A stretch of 64,000 bases of DNA from Alkalicoccus luteus. GTDB lineage: Bacteria > Bacillota > Bacilli > Bacillales > Salisediminibacteriaceae. The stretch lies in NCBI GenBank assembly GCA_052061695.1, contig JBPZEY010000007.1; one strand, written 5' to 3'. The notes below the pieces were generated by a model. It was not told the origin of the DNA and did not search any database. It saw nothing but the letters and a program-made list of their open reading frames with translations. Position numbers and translations under genes: made by a program. Shown here piece after piece: positions 9,063 to 18,238 of this stretch. Numbering within the stretch: the first letter of the stretch is position 1; the number at the start of each line of letters is the position of its first letter.

Positions 9063-10952
9063 CTACGGCCTCAGCAGCCGCAGGCCGTTCAGGATGACGA
9101 GAATCGTGCTGCCTTCGTGTCCGATCACGCCGAGCGGAAGCGTCAGCGACTGGGCAAAATTGGCGGTTAGCAGAAACAGGATGACAGCACTGGAAAAGAC
9201 GAGGTTTTGAATCACAATCCTCCGCAGTCGTGAGGAAAGGCGGACAGCAAGCATGATCTTGGAAAGGTCGCTTTTCATGAGCACCATATCTGCTGTATCA
9301 ACGGCGACATCGGTCCCGGACCCCATAGCGATGCCGATATCAGCTTTTGCCATTGCCGGTGCATCGTTTACACCGTCGCCGATCATGACAACGGCACCCT
9401 TTTCCCGCCTCAGCCGTTCGATTTCAGTCACCTTCTGCTCCGGCATGCAGCGGGAAACCCAGGAACGGATGCCCGTTTCCGAAGCGATCGCCTTCGCTGT
9501 TTCTTCATTATCGCCCGTGATCATAACCGTTTCGATCCCGTATTTCGTCATTTCCTTCACAAACGCAGCTGCTTCAGGCCGGACTTCATCCTTTAACGCA
9601 ATCATCAGCCGTGGTGTGTTGTTTTGGAGAGCGAAAATGACGGTATGTCCGGTGCTCATCCAGGCACGATGCTGCCGGCGTGCCTCGTCAGGCCAGCTGT
9701 CGGCCTGCGCCCACGTTTCATTGCCGATTTTCCACACCCCATCTTCAAACGCTGCTTCAATGCCCTTGCCTGTATGACTCTGTGTCGTAATCGGTGAACG
9801 GAGCGGAATGCCGGAGCGCTTGACGTATGACGTGACAGCTCGGGCCAGCGGATGAGAGGACTCTGCCTCTGTACCGGCCACGGCAGCGAGTGCTTCCTCT
9901 TCGGCACCATTCAGTGCATAAACCCCGGTAACGCGGGGGCTTCCTTTTGTGAGCGTACCTGTTTTATCAACAGCAATCACGTTCGTTTTCACGAGCTGTT
10001 CGAGCGGAATGCCGCCCTTGGTTAACAAGCCGAAACGTGCTCCGGTCGAAATGGCCGAAAGCAGCGCCGGCATAATCGATGCAACAACCGCACACGGGGA
10101 AGCAACGACGAGCATGACCATGGCCCGGTAAAAGGTTGCCTCAAACGGTGCCTGCCAAACAAGGGGAGGGAGGACGATGAGCAGAGCAGTAGCGATCAAT
10201 ACCGTTATGACGTAGGGTCCTTCAATGCGTTCGATGAACCGCTGCGCCTTAGGCCGGCTCGTTTTCGCTTCATCGACGAGTGCAATCATTTTCTGGAACA
10301 GCGAGTCCTTGTTCTCTCGTGTCACTTCTACCTCCAGCGTACCGCTTCCATTCATGGTGCCATTGAATACGTCGCTGCCGTCCAGCTTTTCAACCGGCAC
10401 CGGTTCGCCGGTGATAGCCGATTCGTCGACAGCAGAAGCGCCGCGGCGTACGATCCCGTCAGCGGGAATCCGTTCCCCGTTGCGGACGAGCACCACATCT
10501 CCCGGCCGAAGCGAATCAACGGCGACCGTAACCGTTGTTCCGTTTGTAACAAGGACCGCTTGTTCCGGCGCCAGCTTTACCAGTTCGGAAAGGTCCTTCT
10601 CGCTCTTTTGCAGCGTGTACGTTTCCAGCGCACCGCTCATGGCGAAAATAAAAATCAGAATCGCCCCTTCGCTCCAAAAGCCGATGGAGGCAGCACCGAG
10701 AGCAGCAAGAATCATGAGAATTTCAACATTCAGCGAGCGGTCGTGAATGAGATCGGTTAATCCTTCGCGTGCCTTATAAAAGCCGCCCACTCCGTAGGAA
10801 AGAAGGTAAAAAAAGATCGCGAGCGCCGATGAACCGGCTGCAAGGCCGGCCAGGAAAAACACGCCTCCGGCAAGCGCAAACAGCAGTTCCCGGTGTTCCA
10901 GCAGCCGCGGCTGCCGAAGTGGCTGATTAAGGACAGTCGATGACATCGCCAT
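9063..10952 (-). CDS. pfeT: P1B-4-type metal-transporting ATPase (PfeT/ZosA-like)
   Basis: A 629-residue heavy-metal P-type ATPase without an N-terminal metal-binding domain. It carries the intramembrane SPC motif (VVASPCAVVAS, near residue 285), the phosphorylation motif DKTGTLTKG (near 326), SSHPLA (near 370), MIGDGVNDAPA in the hinge and the C-terminal HEGSTILVILNGLRLL (near 609). SPC plus HEGST defines subgroup P1B-4, which exports Fe2+, Co2+ or Zn2+. The overall match is closest to B. subtilis PfeT (formerly ZosA), an iron exporter. ATG 10952 is chosen because GGGGAGGG lies 6 bases upstream; two further in-frame ATGs exist on either side. No PerR or Fur box was clearly seen. Confidence 0.9.
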   Translation of the reverse strand: MAMSSTVLNQPLRQPRLLEHRELLFALAGGVFFLAGLAAGSSALAIFFYLLSYGVGGFYKAREGLTDLIHDRSLNVEILMILAALGAASIGFWSEGAILIFIFAMSGALETYTLQKSEKDLSELVKLAPEQAVLVTNGTTVTVAVDSLRPGDVVLVRNGERIPADGIVRRGASAVDESAITGEPVPVEKLDGSDVFNGTMNGSGTLEVEVTRENKDSLFQKMIALVDEAKTSRPKAQRFIERIEGPYVITVLIATALLIVLPPLVWQAPFEATFYRAMVMLVVASPCAVVASIMPALLSAISTGARFGLLTKGGIPLEQLVKTNVIAVDKTGTLTKGSPRVTGVYALNGAEEEALAAVAGTEAESSHPLARAVTSYVKRSGIPLRSPITTQSHTGKGIEAAFEDGVWKIGNETWAQADSWPDEARRQHRAWMSTGHTVIFALQNNTPRLMIALKDEVRPEAAAFVKEMTKYGIETVMITGDNEETAKAIASETGIRSWVSRCMPEQKVTEIERLRREKGAVVMIGDGVNDAPAMAKADIGIAMGSGTDVAVDTADMVLMKSDLSKIMLAVRLSSRLRRIVIQNLVFSSAVILFLLTANFAQSLTLPLGVIGHEGSTILVILNGLRLLRP

Positions 10953-11007
10953 GTGGAACCCTCCCCGGTATATGAGAAAGAGAATCATCCTCATTCATCT
11001 GCGTAAA

Positions 11008-11045
11008 CGAGAAATTGCTGCCGTCCTGGAGGACAGCAGCAACTA
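11008..11045 (-). terminator. Weak terminator after clsB
   Basis: Read on the minus strand, a 12-bp stem (TTGCTGCTGTCC / GGACGGCAGCAA, one G-T pair, plus-strand 11015-11042) is followed by ATTTCTCGTTT. It lies between clsB and pfeT on the same strand. Confidence 0.55.
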
Positions 11046-11114
11046 ATCATGTAATCGTGATGCCGATTCTTGATGTTAGTAATCAATACCCCTTTACGCC
11101 CTTTATAAACGCCT

Positions 11115-12305
11115 TTACATCCACGACGAAATGAGTGTAGCCGTTTTTTCACGAAGGCGGTCCGGCCACGTCCGGCTGCTGAGAAGATGGTACGTAATCG
11201 GCTCGCCGTACTCGTAAAAGTCGGAGTCGAGACCCGGCAGGATCGACTGGATCCACGTCCGGTCCCGAATCGTACAGGAAGCTTCGTGATTAATGTAGAA
11301 GCTTCTCATATCAAAGTTAGCCGTTGTAATATCAATGACGTGATCATCGATTAAAATCACCTTTGCATGATAAAACCCTTCCGCAAACTGGCGGACTTCA
11401 ACGCCTGCATCGAGCAGCTCCCGGAAATACGGGAAGGCAGCGTCCTTTACGAGCGGGTGATCCGGATGCTTCGGAATGAGCACGCGGACCTTCACGCCCC
11501 GTTCTGCCAGGCGAATCACTTCACGATGCATGTCCGCACCAGGAATATAGTAAGGCGTACCGATGAAGACCGACGTTTCTGCCTCGGCAAAAAGCGCTTT
11601 TAAATGATCAGTGACGTGCGCTCCGTCAGTTGAACGGAATTCAAGAGGCGTCGGATCGCTGTCTGCTTCGACAGGATCAGGGATCGTCAGCGGCTCGAGT
11701 GTATCCGCCTGCCAGTCCCTTGCAAACTGCCGGCTCAACGCTGGAATAGCAGCGCCCGTCACATACAGGTGATAGTCCCGCCAGATTCCGATGCGCGGGT
11801 CGCTTCCCGCATATTCATTGCCGGCATTAAAGCCGCCGATGTACGCATGCTTATTGTCAATCACCGTGACTTTGCGGTGATTCCGTTCGTTAATAGAATA
11901 AAACAGAAACGGGAGCCGAGGCTTTTGCGCGTACGAAAAGCGCACACCTGACTTCTTCAGCTCGCGCCTCGTCCGCAGCGGAAGACGTGCCCCGAGCCAG
12001 TCAAGCAGCAGACGGACGTCCAGTCCCTCCGAAGCCTTTTGCATCAGCACATCGAGAAATTCCCGGCCGACCTCGTCATCGCGAAAGATATAAAAGTGCA
12101 TATGAATACAGGTGTCCGCCTGCTTCATTTTTTGCAGCATATGGGTAAATAACTCATCTCCCTGATTAAAAAAAGCAGCGTTTCCGCTCGTGCGAACCGG
12201 CGGAGCAGGCTCGCCGCTGCGGCGCCTGTGCCGTTTTTTTCCGATGTATAAATCAAGCGATATCCAGGCCAGCAGTGCAGCGAGGCCCCAGCGAAGTTTT
12301 TTCAT
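11115..12305 (-). CDS. clsB: Cardiolipin synthase (phospholipase D family, ClsB/YwjE-like)
   Basis: A 396-residue membrane-anchored enzyme with one N-terminal hydrophobic helix and two HKD catalytic motifs: HRKVTVIDNKHAYIGGFN (near residue 141) and HAKVILIDD followed by TTANFDMRS (near 312). Such enzymes join phosphatidylglycerol molecules to make cardiolipin. In B. subtilis the minor synthase ywjE (clsB) lies next to fadF (ywjF) as here, which supports the name. AGGAGG precedes the ATG by 6 bases. It is transcribed divergently from fadF, so their promoters share 12306-12545. Confidence 0.88.
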   Translation of the reverse strand: MKKLRWGLAALLAWISLDLYIGKKRHRRRSGEPAPPVRTSGNAAFFNQGDELFTHMLQKMKQADTCIHMHFYIFRDDEVGREFLDVLMQKASEGLDVRLLLDWLGARLPLRTRRELKKSGVRFSYAQKPRLPFLFYSINERNHRKVTVIDNKHAYIGGFNAGNEYAGSDPRIGIWRDYHLYVTGAAIPALSRQFARDWQADTLEPLTIPDPVEADSDPTPLEFRSTDGAHVTDHLKALFAEAETSVFIGTPYYIPGADMHREVIRLAERGVKVRVLIPKHPDHPLVKDAAFPYFRELLDAGVEVRQFAEGFYHAKVILIDDHVIDITTANFDMRSFYINHEASCTIRDRTWIQSILPGLDSDFYEYGEPITYHLLSSRTWPDRLREKTATLISSWM

Positions 12306-12390
12306 GTCAAATCCTCCTCGTTGTGACTGCTTTCGTTATCTTCCCGTTTTCAAAGGCGGTTAATCTAGCAGAACAGGTCAAAATTGGAAA

Positions 12391-12404
12391 AGAAAGCGCT
12401 TTCC
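12391..12404. promoter_or_regulatory. cre site (CcpA operator) upstream of fadF
   Basis: AGAAAGCGCTTTCC matches the Bacillus catabolite-responsive element core in 12 of 14 positions. It overlaps the -35 region of a promoter whose -10 box is TATAAT at 12422-12427, a position expected to give glucose repression. Confidence 0.7.
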
Positions 12405-12460
12405 AAGAAGGGATATTGTGCTATAATAAATGTGCAGGTTAATTTCTTGCGAAAAATTTA

Positions 12461-12478
12461 TGAATGAATACTCATTCA
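12461..12478. promoter_or_regulatory. FadR-type operator upstream of fadF
   Basis: TGAATGAATACTCATTCA agrees at every defined position with the published B. subtilis FadR (YsiA) consensus TGAATGAnTAnTCATTCA. It covers the -35 region of a second promoter whose -10 box is TATACT at 12493-12498, so repression relieved by long-chain acyl-CoA is expected. The regulator gene is not in this window. Confidence 0.88.
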
Positions 12479-12545
12479 GTTCCAAAATGTGCTATACTGT
12501 TTTCAGACATTATCTGATTATTTTATTTGAAAGGGGCTGCTCCAT

Positions 12546-14648
12546 ATGGATCCAATCGTCATTAACTGGATCATGTTTCTGCTTGTAACCGCTTACGCTG
12601 TCTACCTGTTTGCTTCATTGGTCAGAACGCGTACCGCCTATATTAAGATGGGGAAAAAGCCGGAATTCATCATGTCAATGAAAGAGCGGCGTGATGCGCT
12701 CATCAAGCAGGTGTTTGGTCAGAAAAAACTATTGAAAGATAAGAAGAGCGGGATTATTCACGTCATGTTTTTCTATGGATTCCTGCTCGTGCAGTTCAGC
12801 GCAATCGACGTTATCTGGAAAGGATTGAATCCGGGCAGTCATCTGCCGCTCGGACCGGTTTATCCGATTTTCACGTTCTTCCAGGAAATTGTTGTGCTTA
12901 TGATTCTCGTTGCGGTCGTCTGGGCCTTCCACCGGCGTTACGTGGAAAAGCTCGTTCGTCTGAAGCGGAACTTTAAAGCCGGGCTTGTGCTCATCTTCAT
13001 CGGCGGCCTGATGGTTTCGAAGCTCTTTGCCAAAGGGATGGAATTCATCTGGCTTGATAAAAACCTGACCGCAGCAGAACCGATTGCTTCCGGTATCGCG
13101 GCAGCATTTTCACCGATCGGAGCAGGCGCAGCGGGCGCCGGATTCTTCATTTTTTGGTGGGCACACCTGCTGTTTTTGCTTATATTCCTCGTGTATATTC
13201 CGCAGTCCAAGCACGCGCACCTGATTGCAGGACCAGCGAACGTCTGGCTGGGACCGACACATAAGCGCGGGCAGCTGGAAGCGATCGATTTTGAGGATGA
13301 AGAAGCAGAGAAATTTGGTAAAAACCAGATCGAGGACTTCGATCAGAAGCAGCTCATGGATCTCTACGCCTGTGTGGAATGCGGACGCTGTACGAATATG
13401 TGTCCGGCGACAGGCACCGGAAAGATGCTTTCACCAATGGATCTGATTTTAAAAATGCGGGACCATCTAACAGAAAAAGGAGCCGCAGTTACGTCGCAGT
13501 CACCGTGGATGCCTGCCTATGCGTTCGGTCACACCCGCGGCAACCAGCTCGCCGGGGCGAGTGAAGAAGAGATTAAGAGCATGGACATCAATCCGTATGA
13601 CGTCAGCCTGATCGGTGATGTGATTACGGAAGAGGAGCTCTGGGGCTGTACAACGTGCCGCAACTGTGAGGATCAGTGCCCGGTAATGAACGAGCACGTC
13701 GATAAAATTATCGACATGCGCCGCTACCTCGTCTTAACCGAAGGAAAAATGGATCCGGATACCCAGCGTACGATCAAGAATATTGAAAAGCAGGGCAATC
13801 CGTGGGGCATTAACCGGAAAGAGCGCGAGAACTGGCGCGATGGACGTGAGGACATCGATGTTCCAACTGTCCGTGAAATGAAAAAGCGCGAGGAAGAATT
13901 TGAATACCTCTTCTTTGTCGGATCGATGGGATCCTACGACAACAGAAGCATGAAGGTCGCGCAGTCGTTCGCAAAAATCATGAACGAAGCCGGCATCAAG
14001 TTCGCCATCCTCGGCAACAAAGAGAAAAACTCCGGTGACACGCCGCGCCGCATCGGGAACGAATTTCTGTTCCAGGAGCTTGCGCAAGCGAACATTCAGG
14101 AGTTCGAAAAGAACGACATTAAAAAAATTGTGACGATCGATCCGCATACGTACAACACGTTCAAAAACGAGTATCCGGACTTCGGACTCGAGGCGGAAAT
14201 CTTCCATCACAGCGAGCTCTTGTTCCAGTGGATTCAGGAAGGACGCATCAAACCGACCTACGAAGTGAACGAGCAGATCGTCTACCACGATTCCTGCTAC
14301 CTCGGCCGTTACAATGATGTCTACGATCCGCCGCGTGAAATATTAAAGGCGATCCCTGGCGTGAAGCTTGTCGAGATGGAGCGCAACCGTGAAAACGGCA
14401 TGTGCTGCGGCGCCGGCGGCGGGATGATGTGGATGGAGGAAGACACCGGAACGCGCGTGAACGTGGCCCGTACCGAGCAGGCGCTCGCCACGTCGTCTTC
14501 GATGATTGGAAGCGCATGTCCTTACTGTCTCACGATGATGAGCGACGGTACGAAGGCGAAGGAGGTCGACGAAGACGTGCAGACGCTCGACGTCGCGGAA
14601 ATCCTGGAACGTTCGATTGTAAAAAAAGAAGAACCAGCAGCCGTGTAA
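12546..14648 (+). CDS. fadF: FadF: membrane iron-sulfur oxidoreductase linking acyl-CoA oxidation to the quinone pool
   Basis: A 700-residue protein with about five or six membrane helices in the first 230 residues (NarI-like), two 4Fe-4S ferredoxin motifs (C276, C279, C282, C286 and C368, C371, C374, C378) and a C-terminal CCG-type cysteine domain (DSCYLGR near 582, MCCGAGGG near 619, SACPYC near 658). This order matches B. subtilis FadF (YwjF), thought to reoxidise electron-transfer flavoprotein during beta-oxidation. The ribosome site is AAAGGGG at 12530-12536. A perfect FadR operator and a cre site upstream support a role in fatty acid degradation, as do the acyl-CoA dehydrogenase genes downstream. 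Confidence 0.92.
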   Translation: MDPIVINWIMFLLVTAYAVYLFASLVRTRTAYIKMGKKPEFIMSMKERRDALIKQVFGQKKLLKDKKSGIIHVMFFYGFLLVQFSAIDVIWKGLNPGSHLPLGPVYPIFTFFQEIVVLMILVAVVWAFHRRYVEKLVRLKRNFKAGLVLIFIGGLMVSKLFAKGMEFIWLDKNLTAAEPIASGIAAAFSPIGAGAAGAGFFIFWWAHLLFLLIFLVYIPQSKHAHLIAGPANVWLGPTHKRGQLEAIDFEDEEAEKFGKNQIEDFDQKQLMDLYACVECGRCTNMCPATGTGKMLSPMDLILKMRDHLTEKGAAVTSQSPWMPAYAFGHTRGNQLAGASEEEIKSMDINPYDVSLIGDVITEEELWGCTTCRNCEDQCPVMNEHVDKIIDMRRYLVLTEGKMDPDTQRTIKNIEKQGNPWGINRKERENWRDGREDIDVPTVREMKKREEEFEYLFFVGSMGSYDNRSMKVAQSFAKIMNEAGIKFAILGNKEKNSGDTPRRIGNEFLFQELAQANIQEFEKNDIKKIVTIDPHTYNTFKNEYPDFGLEAEIFHHSELLFQWIQEGRIKPTYEVNEQIVYHDSCYLGRYNDVYDPPREILKAIPGVKLVEMERNRENGMCCGAGGGMMWMEEDTGTRVNVARTEQALATSSSMIGSACPYCLTMMSDGTKAKEVDEDVQTLDVAEILERSIVKKEEPAAV

Positions 14649-14661
14649 GAGGAAGGGATGC

Positions 14662-14727
14662 GAGGGGGCTGTTCCGAATATGGGACAGCCCCCTCCGCTG
14701 TTCCGGTCTGCCTGTAAACTGGAACAG
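14662..14727 (+). terminator. Two tandem hairpins after fadF
   Basis: The first stem is GAGGGGGCTGT / ACAGCCCCCTC (14662-14672 with 14685-14695). The second is CTGTTCCGGT / ACTGGAACAG (14698-14707 with 14718-14727, one G-T pair). Neither is followed by a good T run, so termination is likely but not typical. Confidence 0.55.
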
Positions 14728-14857
14728 GCAAAGAATAACAGCGGATTGCAAGCTCTGCAGCTAGCTGTAACACCGTTTTCTTCGGCCTGCAGTGACGACT
14801 GCTGGACCGTCTACGTATATTCGTCGAGGAAAAACGGAAAGAAAATCCGGGAAACGG

Positions 14858-14908
14858 GAGACAGTTTCTGCAAAATGTTTTACAATAGTAGGTATGTAAG
14901 CGCTTTTA
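14858..14908 (+). promoter_or_regulatory. Probable promoter and cre site of the mmgA-icmF operon
   Basis: GAGACA (14858-14863), a 17-base spacer and TACAAT (14881-14886) are followed by TGTAAGCGCTTTTA (14895-14908), a good cre site just after the expected transcription start, where CcpA would block elongation. The -35 box is imperfect. Confidence 0.6.
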
Positions 14909-14922
14909 TTTTCGCGGTAACC

Positions 14923-14940
14923 TGAGCGAGCGTTCATTCG
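14923..14940. promoter_or_regulatory. Degenerate FadR-like or TetR-type operator before mmgA
   Basis: TGAGCGAGCGTTCATTCG is an imperfect palindrome that keeps the right half (TCATTC) of the FadR site but differs at several positions in the left half. It could be bound by FadR or by the TetR-family regulator encoded inside the same operon (20330-20995). Confidence 0.4.
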
Positions 14941-14999
14941 ACTGCATGTCAGCAGCAGAAGACGCCGCGTGATCTACATAAGCTGAAGGAGGATGTTGT

Positions 15000-16190
15000 A
15001 TGAGCAGAACAGTTATTGTCAGTGGTGCACGAACGCCGGTCGGAAAATTAGGAGGGGCGCTATCCGGATTCACAGCTTCCCAGCTCGGCGGTATGGCGAT
15101 TAAAGAAGCGATGAAGCGAGGCGGGACAGAGGCTTCCGCAGTCGATCACGTCATTATGGGATCGGTGCTTCAGGGAGGCCAGGGACAGCTGCCTTCCAGA
15201 CAGGCGCTGCACGAGGCTGGTCTTCCGTGGGAGACAGAAACAGAGACAATTAATAAAGTGTGTGCTTCCGGCATGAGAAGCATCACGCTTGCTGATATTC
15301 TGCTTCGCGCCGGTGAACACGAAACAATCGTTGCCGGCGGGATGGAATCGATGAGCCAGGCGCCGTTTTTCGTAAAAGGAGCGCGTTTCGGCTTGAAGAT
15401 GGGCGAGCAGAAATTCCATGACATGATGATCCACGACGGGCTGACGTGTTCGTTTACCGGAGCACATATGGGTACGTACGGCAATAAAACAGCGTCTGAG
15501 CACGAGCTGACGCGGGAGCAGCAGGACGAGTGGGCGTTCCGCAGCCACCAGAAGGCAGCGGCAGCAAGAGATGCCGGTAAAAATGACGAAATCGTTCCGG
15601 TCGAAGTACCTCAGCGAAAAGGCGATCCGCTCGTCGTCGAACACGATGAAGCCCCGCGCAGCGATACGACGGCAGACCGGCTTGCGAAGCTGAAGCCGGT
15701 GTTCGGAAGTGACGGCACGATTACAGCCGGAAATGCCCCGGGAGTCAATGACGGAGCAGCGGCTGTTGTTCTCACGACAGAAGCGAACGCAGAGAAGCAG
15801 GGTCTGACGCCGCTTGCGGTTATTACAGCACATACACAGCTTGCTGTTGAGCCGGAGAACTTTCCGAAAACGCCGGGACTTGTCATTAACAAGCTGCTGG
15901 AGAAAACAGGCATGAGCGTGGACGACATTGACCTGTTTGAAGTGAATGAAGCCTTTGCGGCCGTCTCGCTTGCGAGCGGGCAGATTGCCGGATTGGATCC
16001 GGAGAAGCTGAACGTAAACGGCGGGGCTGTCGCCATCGGACATCCGATCGGCGCAAGCGGAACGAGAATCATTTTGACGCTTGCGTATGAACTGAAGCGT
16101 CGCGGCGGCGGACGCGGCATCGCTGCGATCTGCAGCGGGGGCGGCCAGGGAGATGCCGTCATGATTGAAGTCAGCGGAACGGAGGCATAA
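15000..16190 (+). CDS. mmgA: Acetyl-CoA acetyltransferase (thiolase)
   Basis: A 396-residue thiolase with the complete catalytic set: C88 in NKVCASGMRS, H348 in AIGHPIGASG and C378 in ICSGGGQG. It would cleave 3-ketoacyl-CoA or acetoacetyl-CoA to acetyl-CoA. GGAGGA precedes the ATG. It is the first gene of a seven-gene operon in which hydroxyacyl-CoA dehydrogenase, two acyl-CoA dehydrogenases, MeaB, a TetR regulator and IcmF follow with small gaps. The order thiolase, Hbd, acyl-CoA dehydrogenase equals mmgA-mmgB-mmgC of B. subtilis. A second thiolase is at 34585. Confidence 0.93.
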   Translation: MSRTVIVSGARTPVGKLGGALSGFTASQLGGMAIKEAMKRGGTEASAVDHVIMGSVLQGGQGQLPSRQALHEAGLPWETETETINKVCASGMRSITLADILLRAGEHETIVAGGMESMSQAPFFVKGARFGLKMGEQKFHDMMIHDGLTCSFTGAHMGTYGNKTASEHELTREQQDEWAFRSHQKAAAARDAGKNDEIVPVEVPQRKGDPLVVEHDEAPRSDTTADRLAKLKPVFGSDGTITAGNAPGVNDGAAAVVLTTEANAEKQGLTPLAVITAHTQLAVEPENFPKTPGLVINKLLEKTGMSVDDIDLFEVNEAFAAVSLASGQIAGLDPEKLNVNGGAVAIGHPIGASGTRIILTLAYELKRRGGGRGIAAICSGGGQGDAVMIEVSGTEA

Positions 16191-16194
16191 TCGC

Positions 16195-17046
16195 ATGAAC
16201 ATACAAAAAGTGATGGTCGTCGGTGCCGGACAGATGGGCGCAGGCATCGCACAGGTTTGTGCAGCAGGCGGTTACGACGTCTATATGCACGATGTCAGTG
16301 AAGAAGCGGCCGAAAAGGGTCTGAAGGGTATCGAAAAGCGGCTCGCACGCGACGTGGAGAAAGAGCGGATGTCGGATGCCGACAAAGAACGGATTCTGCG
16401 CCGCATTCAGCTCTCGACCGATCTCGCGAACGCAGAAGACGTCGATATGGTCATTGAAGCAGCGGTAGAAAACATGGAGATCAAAAAGAATATTTTCCGC
16501 CAGCTCGATTCCCGGGCGCCGGAGCACGCTATATTGGCAACGAACACGTCGTCGCTTCCAATTACGGAAATCGCGGCCGAAACAAAGCGCCCGGATCAGG
16601 TGATCGGCATGCATTTTATGAACCCGGTGCCGGTGATGAAGCTCGTGGAGGTCATTCGCGGCCTGCAGACGTCCGACGAGGTTTACGACGCGGTGGCGGA
16701 AATGACGGGCAAGCTGAAAAAAACAGCAGTCGAAGTAAACGATTTTCCGGGGTTTGTGTCAAACCGGATTTTAATGCCTATGCTGAACGAAGCTATTTTC
16801 ACCGTGTATGAAGGGGTGGCCGGTCCTGAGGAAATCGACAGGGTGATGAAGCTTGGCATGAATCACCCGATGGGGCCGCTCACACTCGCCGATTTTATCG
16901 GCCTTGATACGTGTCTTTATATCATGGAAACGCTCCACGAAGGCTTCGGCGACGATAAATACAGGCCGTGCCCGCTGCTGCGCAAGTACGTGAAAGCAGG
17001 CTGGCTCGGCAAGAAAACTGGACGCGGTTTCTACGTGTACGATTGA
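16195..17046 (+). CDS. mmgB: 3-hydroxybutyryl-CoA dehydrogenase
   Basis: A 283-residue NAD(P)-dependent dehydrogenase with an N-terminal Rossmann motif VVGAGQMGAGIAQ (residues 7-19) and the C-terminal 3HCDH domain, including GFVSNRILMPMLNEA and the family motif MNHPMGPLTLADFIGLD. It oxidises 3-hydroxyacyl-CoA to 3-ketoacyl-CoA, the step before the thiolase encoded just upstream. ATG 16195 is chosen because ACGGAGG at 16179-16185 is well placed; the frame is open a little further upstream into mmgA. The gap to mmgA is four bases, so coupling is likely. Confidence 0.93.
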   Translation: MNIQKVMVVGAGQMGAGIAQVCAAGGYDVYMHDVSEEAAEKGLKGIEKRLARDVEKERMSDADKERILRRIQLSTDLANAEDVDMVIEAAVENMEIKKNIFRQLDSRAPEHAILATNTSSLPITEIAAETKRPDQVIGMHFMNPVPVMKLVEVIRGLQTSDEVYDAVAEMTGKLKKTAVEVNDFPGFVSNRILMPMLNEAIFTVYEGVAGPEEIDRVMKLGMNHPMGPLTLADFIGLDTCLYIMETLHEGFGDDKYRPCPLLRKYVKAGWLGKKTGRGFYVYD

Positions 17047-17065
17047 GCGGAAGGATGACGACAGC

Positions 17066-18208
17066 ATGAATTTAACCTTTACAGAAGAACAGGAAATGAC
17101 AAGACGGATGGTGCGCCAGTTTGCCCAGGAAAAAGTGGCGCCCGCTATCGAAAAAATGGAGCGGGAAGACCGCTTCCCGGAAGAAATCGTCCGCCAGATG
17201 GGCGAGCTTGGCCTCATGGGCATGCCGATTCCGGAGCAGTACGGCGGGATGGAAATGGACTACACGTCCTATATTCTTGCGATCCATGAGCTTTCCCGCG
17301 TCAGTGCGACCGTCGGCGTTATTCTCTCGGTGCATACATCAGTCGGGACAAACCCGATTCTTTACTTCGGAACAGAAGAGCAAAAGCAGCGCTGGGTGCC
17401 GAAGCTCGCCTCAGGCGAATACCTCGGAGCGTTCGCTGTTTCAGAAGCAGGAGCAGGAAGCGATGTTTCCGGGATGAAGACAACCGCGATTGCCGATGGC
17501 GACGACTATGTGTTAAACGGATCAAAAATGTGGATCACAAACGGCGGCTACGCCGATACGTATATCGTGTTCGCCCGCACCTCCAAGGATCCGGGCAGCA
17601 AAAGCATCAGCGCGTTCGTCGTGGAAAAAGGCACTCCGGGCTTTACCGTCCAGCCAAAGGAAAAGAAGATGGGCCTGAAAGGATCGAGCACGTGCCCGAT
17701 CACATTTGAAGACTGCCGCATTCCAAAAGCGAACCGTCTCGGTGAAGAAGGAGACGGCTTCAAGATTGCCATGGCCAACCTGGATGCGGGGCGCATTGGT
17801 ATCGCAGCGCAGGCGCTCGGCATTGCAGAAGCAGCGCTTGAAGCAGCAACGGCTTATGCAAAGGAACGCAAGCAGTTCGGCAAGCCGATCGGACAGATGC
17901 AGGGCATCGGCTTTAAGCTTGCCGATATGGCAACGAGCGTGGAAGCAGCCAAGCTGCTCACCTACCGGGCGGCATCCCTGCGAAACGCAGGCAATCCGGC
18001 TGGAAAAGAAGCCTCGATGGCGAAAATGTTTGCTTCAGATACAGCGATGAAAACAGCGATTGAAGCGGTGCAGATTCACGGAGGCTACGGTTTTACAGAA
18101 GACTATCCGGTTGAGCGCTATTTCCGGGATGCGAAAGTGACCCAGATTTATGAAGGTACGAACGAAATTCAAAAAATCGTCGTCAGCAACCACCTGTTAA
18201 AAGGGTAA
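17066..18208 (+). CDS. mmgC: Acyl-CoA dehydrogenase (MmgC-like)
   Basis: A 380-residue flavoprotein that oxidises acyl-CoA to 2-enoyl-CoA and hands electrons to ETF. FAD-binding signatures are AFAVSEAGAGSDVSGM (about 132-147) and WITNGG (about 157); the catalytic glutamate is E363 in IYEGTNEIQ. The stretch ILSVHTSVGTNPILYFG is nearly identical to B. subtilis MmgC. It is 59% or so identical by eye with the next gene product, AcdA, so the pair arose by duplication. GGAAGGA lies before the ATG. It is part of the mmgA-icmF operon. Confidence 0.92.
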   Translation: MNLTFTEEQEMTRRMVRQFAQEKVAPAIEKMEREDRFPEEIVRQMGELGLMGMPIPEQYGGMEMDYTSYILAIHELSRVSATVGVILSVHTSVGTNPILYFGTEEQKQRWVPKLASGEYLGAFAVSEAGAGSDVSGMKTTAIADGDDYVLNGSKMWITNGGYADTYIVFARTSKDPGSKSISAFVVEKGTPGFTVQPKEKKMGLKGSSTCPITFEDCRIPKANRLGEEGDGFKIAMANLDAGRIGIAAQALGIAEAALEAATAYAKERKQFGKPIGQMQGIGFKLADMATSVEAAKLLTYRAASLRNAGNPAGKEASMAKMFASDTAMKTAIEAVQIHGGYGFTEDYPVERYFRDAKVTQIYEGTNEIQKIVVSNHLLKG

Positions 18209-18238
18209 TGCGGGCAAACGATAAAAGGAGCGGGAGAC

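Noticed and set aside
15060..16247. 395-codon antisense open frame over the thiolase gene
   Set aside because: Same reasoning: sense gene is certain and the antisense product has shadow-like composition.
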